Below are positions 18,182 through 26,421 of a DNA stretch of 34,923 nt, piece after piece. Below the pieces are notes generated by a model. That model was given only the letters and a program-made list of their open reading frames with translations, searched no databases and was not told the origin of the DNA. Source of the stretch: Nitrososphaeraceae archaeon (GTDB taxonomy: Archaea > Thermoproteota > Nitrososphaeria > Nitrososphaerales > Nitrososphaeraceae); NCBI GenBank assembly GCA_009377575.1, contig WHTU01000035.1, positions 1 through 34,923 on the forward strand, written 5' to 3'. The translations under genes were made by a program, and so were the position numbers. Positions within the stretch are counted from its first letter, which is position 1. Each line of letters starts with the position of its first letter.

Positions 18182-18598
18182 AACAGAACCAGGATGCGTC
18201 ACGAGTGAGCACGAGTGTACCTCGGAGCTATACGTGGTCAATTTAATATCTATCCACAAGTCTTGATAGGGGGAATCTAAGCATGAGGCATAGAGGGACT
18301 ATCTGCGGAATCAGTAGAAATTGCAGAATAAAATAATAACTCAAACAATTGACAGTAAGATACTGCTATCCAGCGGCGGCTGTCGTTGTATGCCCATGTG
18401 CCCGTTAAGATATGTTGTAGCTGATAATCCAGAATCGAAATCAAAACGATCTCAATGTTTCAATCAACAACACTTCTCTTCAGCCTGCTGATTTTCGACT
18501 ACCTAAAGTATGAGTTTATATTCACGCTCCTTTCCTGCACCAGATGCGAGGATTTTATTAGGTATGATCTCCATTAAATTTGGGAGGGGATAGTAACA
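18182..18598. other. Intergenic region upstream of the PsbP-like gene
   Basis: No gene is visible. A GGGAGGGG stretch (18580-18588) about ten bases before the TTG start of the next gene is a strong ribosome binding site. Confidence 0.4.
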
Positions 18599-19282
18599 TT
18601 GAATTACTATATTCCATATTTGGCTACTGGAGCATCATTCCTATTTATAATATCTACCACTCAATTATACAATTTCTCGGTTCTTGGTCAGGTGTTCTTT
18701 GACATTAATGGAGGTTCTAACAGCTCAACATACTTAACTTACGATAATTCTACTGCTGGTATACGTATTAAATATCCTCCAGCCTGGGACATTCTTGAAC
18801 GGCTTGGAAACGTTTCAGGCAACAGTATTGTGGTTGATTTCTATTATCCTGGCCTTAATGGAACGAGTGGATTTTCTGAGAACGCAAATGTTGTCGTATC
18901 AAGTCCTGGAGCGGACTCTTTTAGTCCAGCTGAGAAATCAGAAATCGCCCCATCAAGGGGTATTCAGCCAGCGAATCCAAATCCGAATGCTTCTTCTGGT
19001 ATCTCTAGCCGACTAGGTGCATTCACTGACGCTACCACAATGACCCTCAATGAAAATTTTAATAATTTTACTCTATTGGATTCCCATCCAATGATAATTT
19101 CCGGCTTACCGGGCCACAAAATTACCTACACAATACTCGGCAATCAGTCTGAGATCAAACAGACGCAAGCTTGGACAACCAAAGACGACAAATGGTTTGT
19201 GATCACATATTCTGCAGAACCATCAGCTTATTTCAACTCTCGAACAGCCGAAAATATTATCAAAACCCTTGTATTAAGATAA
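18599..19282 (+). CDS. Exported PsbP-like protein
   Basis: Starts at TTG 18599, preceded by a strong GGGAGG-type ribosome binding site. It has a signal peptide (MNYYIPYLATGASFLFIIST). The mature part follows the PsbP/Mog1-like pattern: LTYDNSTAGIRIKYPPAWDI, then a strand VVDFYYPG, NANVVVSSPGADSF, and the C-terminal WFVITYSAEPSAYFNSRTAE with IIKTLVLR. Archaeal PsbP-domain proteins are common exported proteins in ammonia oxidisers, with no established function. Length (227) is usual. No operon partner is visible. Confidence 0.82.
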   Translation: MNYYIPYLATGASFLFIISTTQLYNFSVLGQVFFDINGGSNSSTYLTYDNSTAGIRIKYPPAWDILERLGNVSGNSIVVDFYYPGLNGTSGFSENANVVVSSPGADSFSPAEKSEIAPSRGIQPANPNPNASSGISSRLGAFTDATTMTLNENFNNFTLLDSHPMIISGLPGHKITYTILGNQSEIKQTQAWTTKDDKWFVITYSAEPSAYFNSRTAENIIKTLVLR

Positions 19283-19604
19283 ACACAAATATGATAATAG
19301 TACCTACTACGGAGACAGTATATAAATACAGTACAGAGGCTTTGCTCGATCTTTTGCAATCCTATTATCGAAAGAACGTCCCGAACTCTCCCTGCCTCTA
19401 AGTACAGAGCAGCCAACTAACCTAGAATTAGAATATTATGACAATAAGAAAGGTGAGTGATGTTGGGCCATTTCGGCTACCTCATCAGAAGTGTAGGCGA
19501 CCAGTAGCGTTACAATCCAGCTGGCAATTTGATTTGCTTTTACCCAATGTTTCAATAGAAATCCTTAGTTATATAATCGAACAAATCCTCATGAAGAACA
19601 ATAT
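19283..19604. other. Intergenic region
   Basis: A plus frame from 19438 shares the DNA of the HAD fragment below in another phase and is a shadow of it. No supportable gene. Confidence 0.35.
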
Positions 19605-19739
19605 ATGCAAACTAGAATCAAGGCGATTTTATCTGATTATGATGGAACATTATCTCCAACTGATACAGTAAGGAGCAAGACAGATTTAATACCAGAGCAC
19701 TTAGAAGGAGTCTTGTTGTTCATGATTCTTATAACATGA
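19605..19739 (+). pseudogene. N-terminal stump of a HAD-family phosphatase
   Basis: From the ATG at 19605 the frame reads MQTRIKAILSDYDGTLSPTD and TVRSKTDLIPEHLEGVL. The DYDGTLSP stretch is HAD motif I with its nucleophile Asp and acid/base Asp, as in trehalose-phosphatase-like and HAD-IIB hydrolases. Homology ends abruptly at 19710, where a 20-base segment (19710-19729) identical to the start of the small Cys-pair protein gene (25791-25810, complement of its ATG region) begins. The remaining ~200 residues of the enzyme are absent from the window. So a deletion or rearrangement joined two gene ends. Confidence 0.7.
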
Positions 19740-20400
19740 AGATCAGTTTAGCTTAAGTGGATTAAGAAAATTCAGACGTTTCATAAATCAGATTTTTCTT
19801 CTATTAACCACAACATTTCAAAGGAGTAACTAGTTGTTCTACAGTCGCAGATGCGTTCACCTTTTAGCTTGCCCCATACCAAACTCCAACTAACTCACAG
19901 GAGTTCGTCAGCATTTTTGGGATATATACGGGATATAGCGCGAGGTATGGATAAGTACTGATTAACCTGATCTAGATGTTGATTCCCTTTCTAAGGCTCT
20001 TTATTGGTTATAAGATCAGTCTTTAAAGGACGATGACATGATAGGAACAAAACTGCGACTAATTAAATAAAACCTCCATATAGAAAATTATCACGAAAAT
20101 ATACCTTATCTTATGCCAGTTTGGCGTACTTACCTCGGCAGTTGGAGCGACAACCACAATGAATTAATTTGTAATGAATGTTAATAACTATGAAGTTCTG
20201 TGGGGTCAGGCAACTTCTCAAGCTAATGACGAAGTAAGCAAACACAAGTATTTCATATTTTTCTGGGCAAAAATATAGCGGCCCGGGAAAAAGCCCTACT
20301 GGTCTACTACTATTGTCACACGCGTTCTGTGGCTCAACGACAGAGCGCGAGTAGTTCACAATACTTACGACTAAATATTATACTAACTCATAACTTATAA
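19740..20400. other. Stretch without recognisable genes
   Basis: A minus-strand open frame at 20111-20359 (82 codons) has no domain or signal I recognise. A short direct repeat gggatata occurs near 19920. Otherwise nothing. Confidence 0.35.
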
Positions 20401-20591
20401 CATAAATGCCAATTTTTTTAGGAGTTATTTTCATTGTCAATGTGTATGTTGGGGGGGGAGAAATGAACATCAGAAGAAATCATACCCCACCACATCTATA
20501 CACATCATGATTGACTACTCCTTCAGTCTGTTTGTAAGTCTTAAAGCGCAGCCGTTTTATTTATGACAAACCCTAGACTCTTTAAGCATAA
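20401..20591. repeat. 190-base direct repeat, copy A
   Basis: Identical to 25272-25461 except for one base near the left end and one G in the G-run (8 versus 7). Both copies have the same orientation. The element contains a T-run, a G-run, a promoter-like TTTTATTTATGAC stretch and ends CTTTAAGCATA. It has no long open frame and only a weak TATGC...GCATA symmetry at its ends. It could be a small non-autonomous mobile element, a regulatory RNA, or a recent segmental duplication. Confidence 0.95.
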
Positions 20592-21012
20592 AAGTATATC
20601 CAAATGTAGGGTACAAATGACATATGAATTATTGACTTGGTTCATATACCAAGGTACCAAGGTACATGAAAATCTACTACCTTTAATAAAAGGAGGTAGC
20701 AGGCACTAGATCAACAAAGGACTCGCCTGAACGTGGACGTATACCAATCTGTGCAGGTCGTTGCAATATTGTCATTGGTTGTCCAGCTTTGTTATTAGAT
20801 GAAGAACCAAGAATAGTTTAGTTACGTCCTAATATTCTCAGGCGCAACAATGGCTAATGATTCTTTTCTAGTAGAAAGATTAATTCCAAGCTCACATAGT
20901 TACAAATAATATGATAGATAAATACTTTAGTTAAACACATACTAACGTAATTATCAGGGATAATAGAAGGTTCCCATAAATATCTAGTTTACTTCTTCTG
21001 TTTGAATGTATT
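20592..21012. other. Intergenic region upstream of the winged-helix gene
   Basis: Contains the short tandem ccaaggtaccaaggtac near 20651-20667. A short plus frame reads ICAGRCNIVIGCPALLLDEE near 20750-20815, with no start. Nothing else is recognised. Confidence 0.35.
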
Positions 21013-21327
21013 ATGAAATACAGAAGTAGAACTGAAATTTTGGGTCTCCTTCTAGAGGCCGCAAATGGAGGAGGAGCAACTAAGACTAAGATAATGTACA
21101 AAGCATTTCTATCATTTGCTCAGCTCCGAGAATATCTTACCATGCTACAGGACAATGGGCTTATTGAATTTGAAGGTGGTAAGCAGACATACAGAACAAC
21201 AGAAAAAGGAATCAGATTGTTATTATTGTACGAAAAGATGTATGAATTAGCACCGCCACTTGTGACCACAGAACCGGCCGTAGTCAACAACAGGATTATC
21301 AGCAGTGGAATAGGGGAAGGAGATTAA
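21013..21327 (+). CDS. Winged-helix transcriptional regulator (HTH_45 type)
   Basis: ATG 21013, 104 residues. It opens MKYRSRTEILGLLLEAANGG, then GATKTKIMYKAFLSFAQLRE, YLTMLQDNGLIEFEGGKQTY and RTTEKGIRLLLLYEKMYELA. This is the winged-helix pattern of the SSo10a/HTH_45 group: a first helix, a TKTKIMY turn, recognition helix SFAQLREYLTML, a beta wing and a C-terminal dimer helix. Such proteins are abundant one-domain regulators in ammonia-oxidising archaea. The next gene starts two bases after its stop, so it is probably co-transcribed with, and may regulate, the exported beta-helix protein. Confidence 0.88.
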   Translation: MKYRSRTEILGLLLEAANGGGATKTKIMYKAFLSFAQLREYLTMLQDNGLIEFEGGKQTYRTTEKGIRLLLLYEKMYELAPPLVTTEPAVVNNRIISSGIGEGD

Positions 21328-21329
21328 GA

Positions 21330-22304
21330 ATGAATCAAATAAACAAGAAGAGACAGGTACTGGTAGCCGTGGTTGCGACTGTATTACTAGCATCGATAAG
21401 TGGCTTATCCATAGGACATACGGTATCTTTCGTTGACGCGACCAAACCACGGAATAATAATAATGATAATAATAATAATAATAATAGTCCTGCGCTGCCT
21501 CAGAATGGGGGTCCTGGCGGTCCTAACAACAGTAATGACGGTAGTCTCGGTATTGGCACGGGAGCCACAGACTTTTCAACACAACAAGCTACTACACTGG
21601 ACATGGAAGGCGCAGCAACGGCAGCAGCAGTGGCATCATCGAATCCAGCGTGTGGTCAAGTTGTAAGTGGATTGGTAAATCTAACTGCAAATCTTAACTG
21701 CAGTGGAGATGGTATCATAATAGGTGGTCCAAACACAGTAATTAACATGAACGGATTCTCAATCACAGGACCTGGACAGGACAGCTCTAAAGTAGCAATT
21801 ATGGTACCAAATGTTGATAATGTAGTAGTAAATGGACCTGGTTCTCTGAGCAACTTCCAAGCAGGTGTACTTCTTACTGGAGCAAATGGATTTAAGATTA
21901 ACTCGGTAATAATTTCAAACAACCAGATAGGTACATTTATGACAGGAGCTGAAAATGCACAAGTACAACAAAACATCATACAGGGTAATAGTATAGGTGT
22001 AGCATCTCACTCAAGCACCGGTGCTGCTATAGACTCAAACCTTATGAATGGAAATCTACTGGCAGGAGTAACCTTTGTCAATACACGTATATCGGCAATA
22101 GACTTGAACAATATTATTGGAAGTCAGAATGGGGTGTTCCTTGATGGACAGAGCTCTCAGAATACAATATCAGCCAATAACGTACTTGAGAATGTCATTG
22201 ACCTTAGCAATGCAAACGGACTACCAACAAACCTTAATGCAAATCAGTATGTAGACAATAACTGTGAAACAAGTAATCCAAGTGGGCTATGTATTGGAAG
22301 GTAA
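21330..22304 (+). CDS. Exported right-handed beta-helix protein
   Basis: ATG 21330, 324 residues, two bases after the regulator gene. It has a signal peptide (VLVAVVATVLLASISGLSIG), then a poly-Asn linker from an AAT/GAT-rich tract (NNNNDNNNNNNS), a Gly/Pro/Asn spacer and a ~200-residue parallel beta-helix. That domain starts NPACGQVVSGLVNLTANLNC, continues GDGIIIGGPNTVINMNGFSI and shows repeated turns such as GVLLTGANGFKINSVIISNN and NAQVQQNIIQGNSIGVASHS. The NosD-like pattern of short coils with Asn ladders is clear. Cys pairs near both ends (about residues 110/125 and 315/320) may form disulfides. Such proteins often bind or cut polysaccharides; no catalytic set is identified here. Confidence 0.85.
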   Translation: MNQINKKRQVLVAVVATVLLASISGLSIGHTVSFVDATKPRNNNNDNNNNNNSPALPQNGGPGGPNNSNDGSLGIGTGATDFSTQQATTLDMEGAATAAAVASSNPACGQVVSGLVNLTANLNCSGDGIIIGGPNTVINMNGFSITGPGQDSSKVAIMVPNVDNVVVNGPGSLSNFQAGVLLTGANGFKINSVIISNNQIGTFMTGAENAQVQQNIIQGNSIGVASHSSTGAAIDSNLMNGNLLAGVTFVNTRISAIDLNNIIGSQNGVFLDGQSSQNTISANNVLENVIDLSNANGLPTNLNANQYVDNNCETSNPSGLCIGR

Positions 22305-23051
22305 CTGAACTAGACCAGGTAAAAAACAAATAACTATACACTCAGCTTCCGTTTCACACCCCCTTTTTCTCATCTAACAAATATTTTACGTCTCACAAAT
22401 TGCAATTGCACATGTTTAGTGCTACAAATTCTACTGCCGGTACTGTCCAGCTCTACAGATAATGATTATGATGATGTTGATGGTAGTGATGATGCAAAGA
22501 ATTCAATCAGAGATACAATTGCAGACAGAATGAGTCTGCGCGATGATTAGACGTTAGAAGATAAACAGAACTTGGATTACGTACATAAGGCAGGAATATG
22601 ACTCGGATTATTGATACTGCCTTACTTTCCATTTTTCTTTGAATTTTCATGTTTTAATAGAATAAATATGTGATTTATATAATAGACTGAAATTGCTAAT
22701 GCAGATAAATCTAGTGCTCGTTAGCGTCATGGAATAATAAATCCAAACTTAGTAGTAGTTGCGGCTATGGAAGCTGCAGGTTATTGATACGATCGGAGAA
22801 AAAACGTACCAAACGCCGAACGCAAATCAATCATCGAATAGCTAACCACTGATTGGTATCCCGATTCAATTTATGCCACAAGTATCCATCTAATACTCGT
22901 CGCTTTATCATAGCAGTTGCTGACCCCCTTTAGTTCTAGGGACGGACGTGATTTGCTAGCCATCAATTCCATTTCTCAACAGTAGTAGCTAATCTGTGTT
23001 ATGAGACTAAATGTAAGAAGACATTTATTAGTTACATTATGAACTACGACT
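22305..23051. other. Intergenic region with a possible small acidic ORF
   Basis: Directly after the beta-helix gene, cccccttttt (about 22358-22370) may terminate it. A small plus frame from GTG 22419 to TAG 22550 encodes a hydrophobic start (LQILLPVLSSSTDN) and an acidic end (YDDVDGSDDAKNSIRDTIAD), perhaps an exported peptide or a remnant. Nothing else is visible. Confidence 0.35.
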
Positions 23052-23405
23052 ATGAATTTTGACAGACTATGTGATGATATTTTTGATCTTGATCCAAAGA
23101 TAAGATTCGCTGGTGTGTGTAATGATGTAGGTGAAGTAAGTTATGGCGGGCAGCGAGAAGGAGTCGCAGATCTTCTATCCAAAGACGAAAGTAGAAGATC
23201 AAATTTACAGGCTATAGCAAGATGGGCTTTAAGGGACTCCCTCTCTCCAAGAATCGGCAAGGGAAGATATGCGATAACAGAATATCAGAAAATAAAAAGG
23301 ATATCATTTCCGCTAGAAGAAAGCCAGTTGCTCTTAGTTACAACGGAAGTTGATGCAGATCACAACAAGATAATACGGGATGTCCTGTCTATGCTTAGAA
23401 AATGA
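23052..23405 (+). CDS. DUF6659-like protein
   Basis: ATG 23052, 117 residues. It begins MNFDRLCDDIFDLDPKIRFA, then GVCNDVGEVSYGGQREGVAD, LLSKDESRRSNLQAIARWAL and ends with HNKIIRDVLSMLRK. The pattern of a DxKIRFAGV strand, a Gly loop, an R-rich helix, a GKGRYAITEYQKIKRISFPL strand pair and LLLVTTEVDADHNKII matches a small thaumarchaeal family with a Roadblock/profilin-like fold, annotated as DUF6659. Members are abundant and sometimes accompany chemotaxis or regulatory genes, but the function is unknown. The assignment is from memory of the pattern. Transcribed alone. Confidence 0.75.
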   Translation: MNFDRLCDDIFDLDPKIRFAGVCNDVGEVSYGGQREGVADLLSKDESRRSNLQAIARWALRDSLSPRIGKGRYAITEYQKIKRISFPLEESQLLLVTTEVDADHNKIIRDVLSMLRK

Positions 23406-23451
23406 TTAGCAATTACGGAAGACGCAGCTGATCTGTCTCATTTCGCCGGGT

Positions 23452-23773
23452 ATTGCACATTCAGAGGGAGCGCTGACAATTAAACACGACATTCAAACAA
23501 AAGATCTGTCAAATAGTTGCATATACTCTGTATCCGTTCTAGTATTTGATGCTGAGACATTGAAAAGAATATCTAACGCCCTTGTAGAATTTAAGACACC
23601 CTCAACTGGCATTATTTCAAACAAAACCGATTCAAGTGGAAGCACAATGGTTTCTTTAACTTTGGAAAAAGAGCCACAAAAAAAACTGTATTGAGACACT
23701 ACTTTCCCAGGGATATTCTATAGAGGCATTTAGTCAAGAATACGTCGGACAAGGAATTGGTACAATCTCATAA
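23452..23773 (+). pseudogene. Exported Ig-like protein, frameshift in an A8 run
   Basis: A plus frame reads IAHSEGALTIKHDIQTKDLS, then IYSVSVLVFDAETLKRISNA and LVEFKTPSTGIISNKTDSSG, STMVSLTLEKEPQ. Then an A8 run (23678-23685) shifts it to a stop. With seven A it continues KNCIETLLSQGYSIEAFSQE to GIGTIS and TAA 23771-23773. The segment VLVFDAETLKRISNALVEF with DSSGSTMVSLTL is the pattern of a Big/CNA-B-type Ig domain, as in the intact Ig-like gene at 30115-30804 (TVKDRSTGSPISDAHVKL). No start or signal peptide remains, so the gene is truncated as well as shifted. Confidence 0.55.
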
Positions 23774-24228
23774 CATTTTTGATTTTATTTAGGTATATGA
23801 CGTGATGGAAAGGCAAACTATTTTTGGAATCATTGTGAGATAAGCTCATGGTTATGATACTGTATTTTTTTATTTATGTACGTATCAGGTGATAGCAAGG
23901 GAGCTGCGTAGACGATGAAATGCTACCGAAAACAGGTACCACTACAAAGCAATTGGTCGTGCCACTGTGAACCATATGTTCAGGCTAAGCTTGCATATGT
24001 CTTGCCATAAGAAAGTGAGTGAGTGCTCTCAGGCCTGCAAACTCACGCAAAGCTACAGTCTCTGCAGCTATCTAATAGTATGATAGCTTCTGCAACATGA
24101 GAAAATAATGACCTAAGCACAGATATTCTCGAATCTGTCCCTTACATCTAGCAAATAGCGAGGAAGAGTTGACTTTAGATAAACTTGCTATTGTCAGATG
24201 ATTACTCCTTATGCTATTAGAGATTCAT
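23774..24228. other. Stretch without recognisable genes
   Basis: No open frame with a family pattern and no clear repeat. Confidence 0.4.
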
Positions 24229-24244
24229 AAAAATAAAAAAAAAG
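24229..24244 (-). terminator. T-tract terminator (minus strand)
   Basis: An A-rich run (aaaaataaaaaaaaag) reads as a T-tract after the stop of the minus-strand fragment at 24276-24401. Confidence 0.45.
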
Positions 24245-24275
24245 AAACGGACCGTTTCTCGCAGTCCATATTTTG

Positions 24276-24401
24276 CTAATCTCTGTGATGTTTCTTGCAC
24301 TTTTTGTGCTTATCATACTTGTCGGGGTGTTTCTTACATTTCTTATCCTTCTTATCCTTCTTATCTTTACTATCATCATCGTCATCGGTTGCAGAGATCA
24401 A
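24276..24401 (-). pseudogene. Tail fragment of the Asp/Lys, Cys/His-rich exported protein
   Basis: From 24401 the minus strand reads LISATDDDDSKDKKDKKDKK, then CKKHPDKYDKHKKCKKHHRD and TAG at 24278-24276. It aligns without gaps to the tail of the intact protein at 24626-24934 (CKKHHDKHDKHKKCKKDHRD): the two CKK blocks, the central DKHKK and the final HRD are conserved. The signal peptide and poly-Ala part are missing or unrecognisable (TTG at 24401 is the only nearby start). It lies just downstream of the intact copy, so this is a tandem duplicate that lost its 5' part. Confidence 0.7.
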
Positions 24402-24625
24402 TAACAGATAGTTTATATGCAGTGTGAATGTGATCCGAAAACTATTCAACCATGCATTCTAGATGTTCTTATTCGTAGTGGCCGATTCGTTCTTACTACA
24501 TCAGTGTCCAGGAATTCATTGTTGACTGAATGGCTTTCGAATAAGGTATGTTCAGTACGTAGGACTTAAAGTTATAAGAGTTTGAAAAAAAGAGTAACCG
24601 CGAGTAGTCGCGCTCCCTGTGCTGT

Positions 24626-24934
24626 TTAGTCTCTATGGTCTTTCTTGCACTTCTTGTGTTTGTCGTGTTTGTCGTGGTGTTTCTTACATTTCTTGTCCTT
24701 ATCTTTCTTGTCCTTCTTATCTTTCTTGTCCTTCTTATCATCATCGTCTCCACCTGCGGCCGCCGCTGCTGCAGCTCCTCCGTCACCTGCAGCCGCTGCT
24801 GCTGCTGCGTTGCCTGCTGCTGCCGCCGCCGCTGCAGCTCCGAACGCAACATTTGGGGTTGCAAGAAGTGTAGCACTCGAGAAAAGAGCTACTAAAGCCA
24901 CTGCGATTGAAGTAAAAGTTATAGTCTTGTTCAT
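24626..24934 (-). CDS. Exported Ala-rich protein with Asp/Lys repeats and a Cys/His tail
   Basis: ATG at 24934, 102 residues. It has a signal peptide (MNKTITFTSIAVALVALFSS) with cleavage near VAFGA, then about 45 residues of Ala/Gly runs, then GGDDDDKKDKKDKKDKKDKD, then KKCKKHHDKHDKHKKCKKDH plus RD. The last part holds two Cys and many His and Lys and could bind Cu, Zn or Ni, or polyphosphate and polysaccharide. The Ala-rich part can form an elastic or helical stalk. A TATA box 20-30 bases upstream supports the start. The same design minus the tail occurs at 2534-2724. The low-complexity DNA opens long frames on the other strand; these are artefacts. No family known to me. Confidence 0.75.
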   Translation of the reverse strand: MNKTITFTSIAVALVALFSSATLLATPNVAFGAAAAAAAAGNAAAAAAAGDGGAAAAAAAGGDDDDKKDKKDKKDKKDKDKKCKKHHDKHDKHKKCKKDHRD

Positions 24935-24952
24935 TTAATCTAGTACCATATG

Positions 24953-24964
24953 TTTTATATATAG
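24953..24964 (-). promoter_or_regulatory. TATA box of the Ala-rich protein gene
   Basis: On the minus strand CTATATATAAAA lies about 25 bases before the ATG at 24934. This is a near-ideal archaeal TATA box and implies a very short leader. Confidence 0.6.
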
Positions 24965-25271
24965 AAACTTTAATCATATGGCTACTAGTATTATCGTATA
25001 TACGAAGCGAAGGGACATTATAGTTCCGGAATTCTGTTCAGGAAGAACTTTCGGTTCATCAGTTGGTCAATCGCAAATGAAGAACACAAATATCTAGGAC
25101 ACTTCGTTTCACAACTTTACAGAAATTTAACGGTAGAATCGCAGAAGCTGCACACTAACTGACAGGTGGGAATCCATCAGGTAGAGAAGATCACCTGCTA
25201 ATGAATTTCGAAGTTAGTCTAGGACGAGTAGAAACGGCTGCAAGATCTAGATAGAGAAGATAGATAGATAG
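24965..25271. other. Intergenic region with a GATA repeat
   Basis: No gene. Just before the 190-base repeat there is a run of GATA units (tagatagagaagatagatag, 25249-25270). Confidence 0.4.
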
Positions 25272-25461
25272 CATATATGCCAATTTTTTTAGGAGTTATT
25301 TTCATTGTCAATGTGTATGTTGGGGGGGAGAAATGAACATCAGAAGAAATCATACCCCACCACATCTATACACATCATGATTGACTACTCCTTCAGTCTG
25401 TTTGTAAGTCTTAAAGCGCAGCCGTTTTATTTATGACAAACCCTAGACTCTTTAAGCATAA
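25272..25461. repeat. 190-base direct repeat, copy B
   Basis: Same element as 20401-20591, in the same orientation. It lies downstream (3') of the minus-strand Cys-pair protein gene and directly after a GATA-rich stretch. One base and one G-run unit differ from copy A, so the duplication is recent or kept identical by conversion. Confidence 0.95.
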
Positions 25462-25552
25462 GAAGTAGTAGTAACATAAGAAGTAAAAAAATAGAAGGTT
25501 GTGAAATTTTTAGTTTCTACTCGCTGTCGCCGTCAGCGTCGCTGAAAGTGAA

Positions 25553-25804
25553 CTATGGGAATACTTGTTCTGCTGCTTGAGATACCGCGTTCTCGTCACC
25601 CTGAATCTGCGAGGCAGTGTTCTGACATCCGACGTTGAATGGTAGTACACCATTTCCACAAGCGTTAGCCTGGGAGATTGCTTGATTCTTTTCATATCCT
25701 TTCTTCTTGCCTGCAAACGCATCCTCTGTTGCCACTGCTGATGTCGCAATTAGCATTGCAGCTACAGCAGCTACAGCAGCTATAGTCAAAGTCTTGTTGT
25801 TCAT
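25553..25804 (-). CDS. Small exported Cys-pair protein
   Basis: ATG at 25804, 83 residues. Signal peptide MNNKTLTIAAVAAVAAMLIA, cleavage near DAFAG. The mature protein is about 50 residues: GKKKGYEKNQAISQANACGN, then GVLPFNVGCQNTASQIQGDE and NAVSQAAEQVFP. Two Cys about 14 residues apart (CGNG...GCQNT) likely form a disulfide. A second copy with one internal stop lies at 29464-29667, and the first 20 bases of this gene recur at 19710-19729. So it is a multicopy exported family in this genome, and the function is unknown. Confidence 0.78.
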   Translation of the reverse strand: MNNKTLTIAAVAAVAAMLIATSAVATEDAFAGKKKGYEKNQAISQANACGNGVLPFNVGCQNTASQIQGDENAVSQAAEQVFP

Positions 25805-25839
25805 GATTCTGCCAATATGAACACGGGGTAGGTTTATCT

Positions 25840-26042
25840 GGGTTAGGCAAATTTAGACTCTCACTTAAATCTGATATCTTTTCTATTATAACGAACTGAT
25901 TAGCTGTCAGTGTTCTGAAGATTTGGTTATCGAGTACGCGAGGGCCTAAGAGCAGAGCAGTTACATCTGCTACCAATTCGTTTATTCCTTCAAATACTCC
26001 TGTTATAATATCATCTTTAATATTTAATATAGACTTGAAATG
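25840..26042 (-). pseudogene. Coding-like frame without a start
   Basis: The minus frame is open from 26042 down into the next gene. It reads HFKSILNIKDDIITGVFEGI, NELVADVTALLLGPRVLDNQ and IFRTLTANQFVIIEKISDLS, ESLNLPNPDK. This looks like a folded helical protein, but no ATG/GTG/TTG fits its start, a TGA precedes it directly, and the last ~35 codons run through the signal-peptide DNA of the Cys-pair protein in another phase. I take it as the C-terminal part of a broken gene. The family is not recognised. Confidence 0.4.
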
Positions 26043-26421
26043 CTCTCACTGGTTCTATTCTTGTAAGTTATCCTTACCATAAGATCGTGTTCATGCGATC
26101 GTCGTGAGTGAATTATAGATATGTAGCACAAGAAAGGGATTTGATGATAATGGCTAACTTGATTGTATATAGTGGAGATGAACATATAGCATTAGGTGGA
26201 TCTATACTAGTTGTTATGCTAAGTTAGAATATTTGTCCTCGCCCTAGATTTATTTAAGATTAGATCTCCTGAACTAGAATTTGACGCTAAAGAGTCTTTA
26301 GGACGGACCAGCACAGATCGATAGCAAAGCAGGATGAAGGGTGGCGGAGATTAGTACTCAAACTTTTTAGGCTCAGATAACATATAATTAATATGATACC
26401 TTATTATAATGACGTGCTAGC
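26043..26421. other. Intergenic region
   Basis: A 28-codon plus frame at about 26146-26230 (MANLIVYSGDEHIALGGSIL) is the only open stretch. A TATA-like catataattaatatg at 26380-26395 may serve the next gene. Confidence 0.35.

Noticed and set aside
20111-20359. Minus-strand 82-codon frame
   Set aside because: No family resemblance, signal, promoter or neighbouring context supports it.
24619-24938. Plus-strand open frames of 84-97 codons opposite the Ala-rich gene
   Set aside because: They are Leu/Ser/Cys- or Pro/Ala-rich mirrors of the GCN/AAG/GAC repeats of the minus-strand gene, which has the TATA box, signal peptide and a conserved paralogue.
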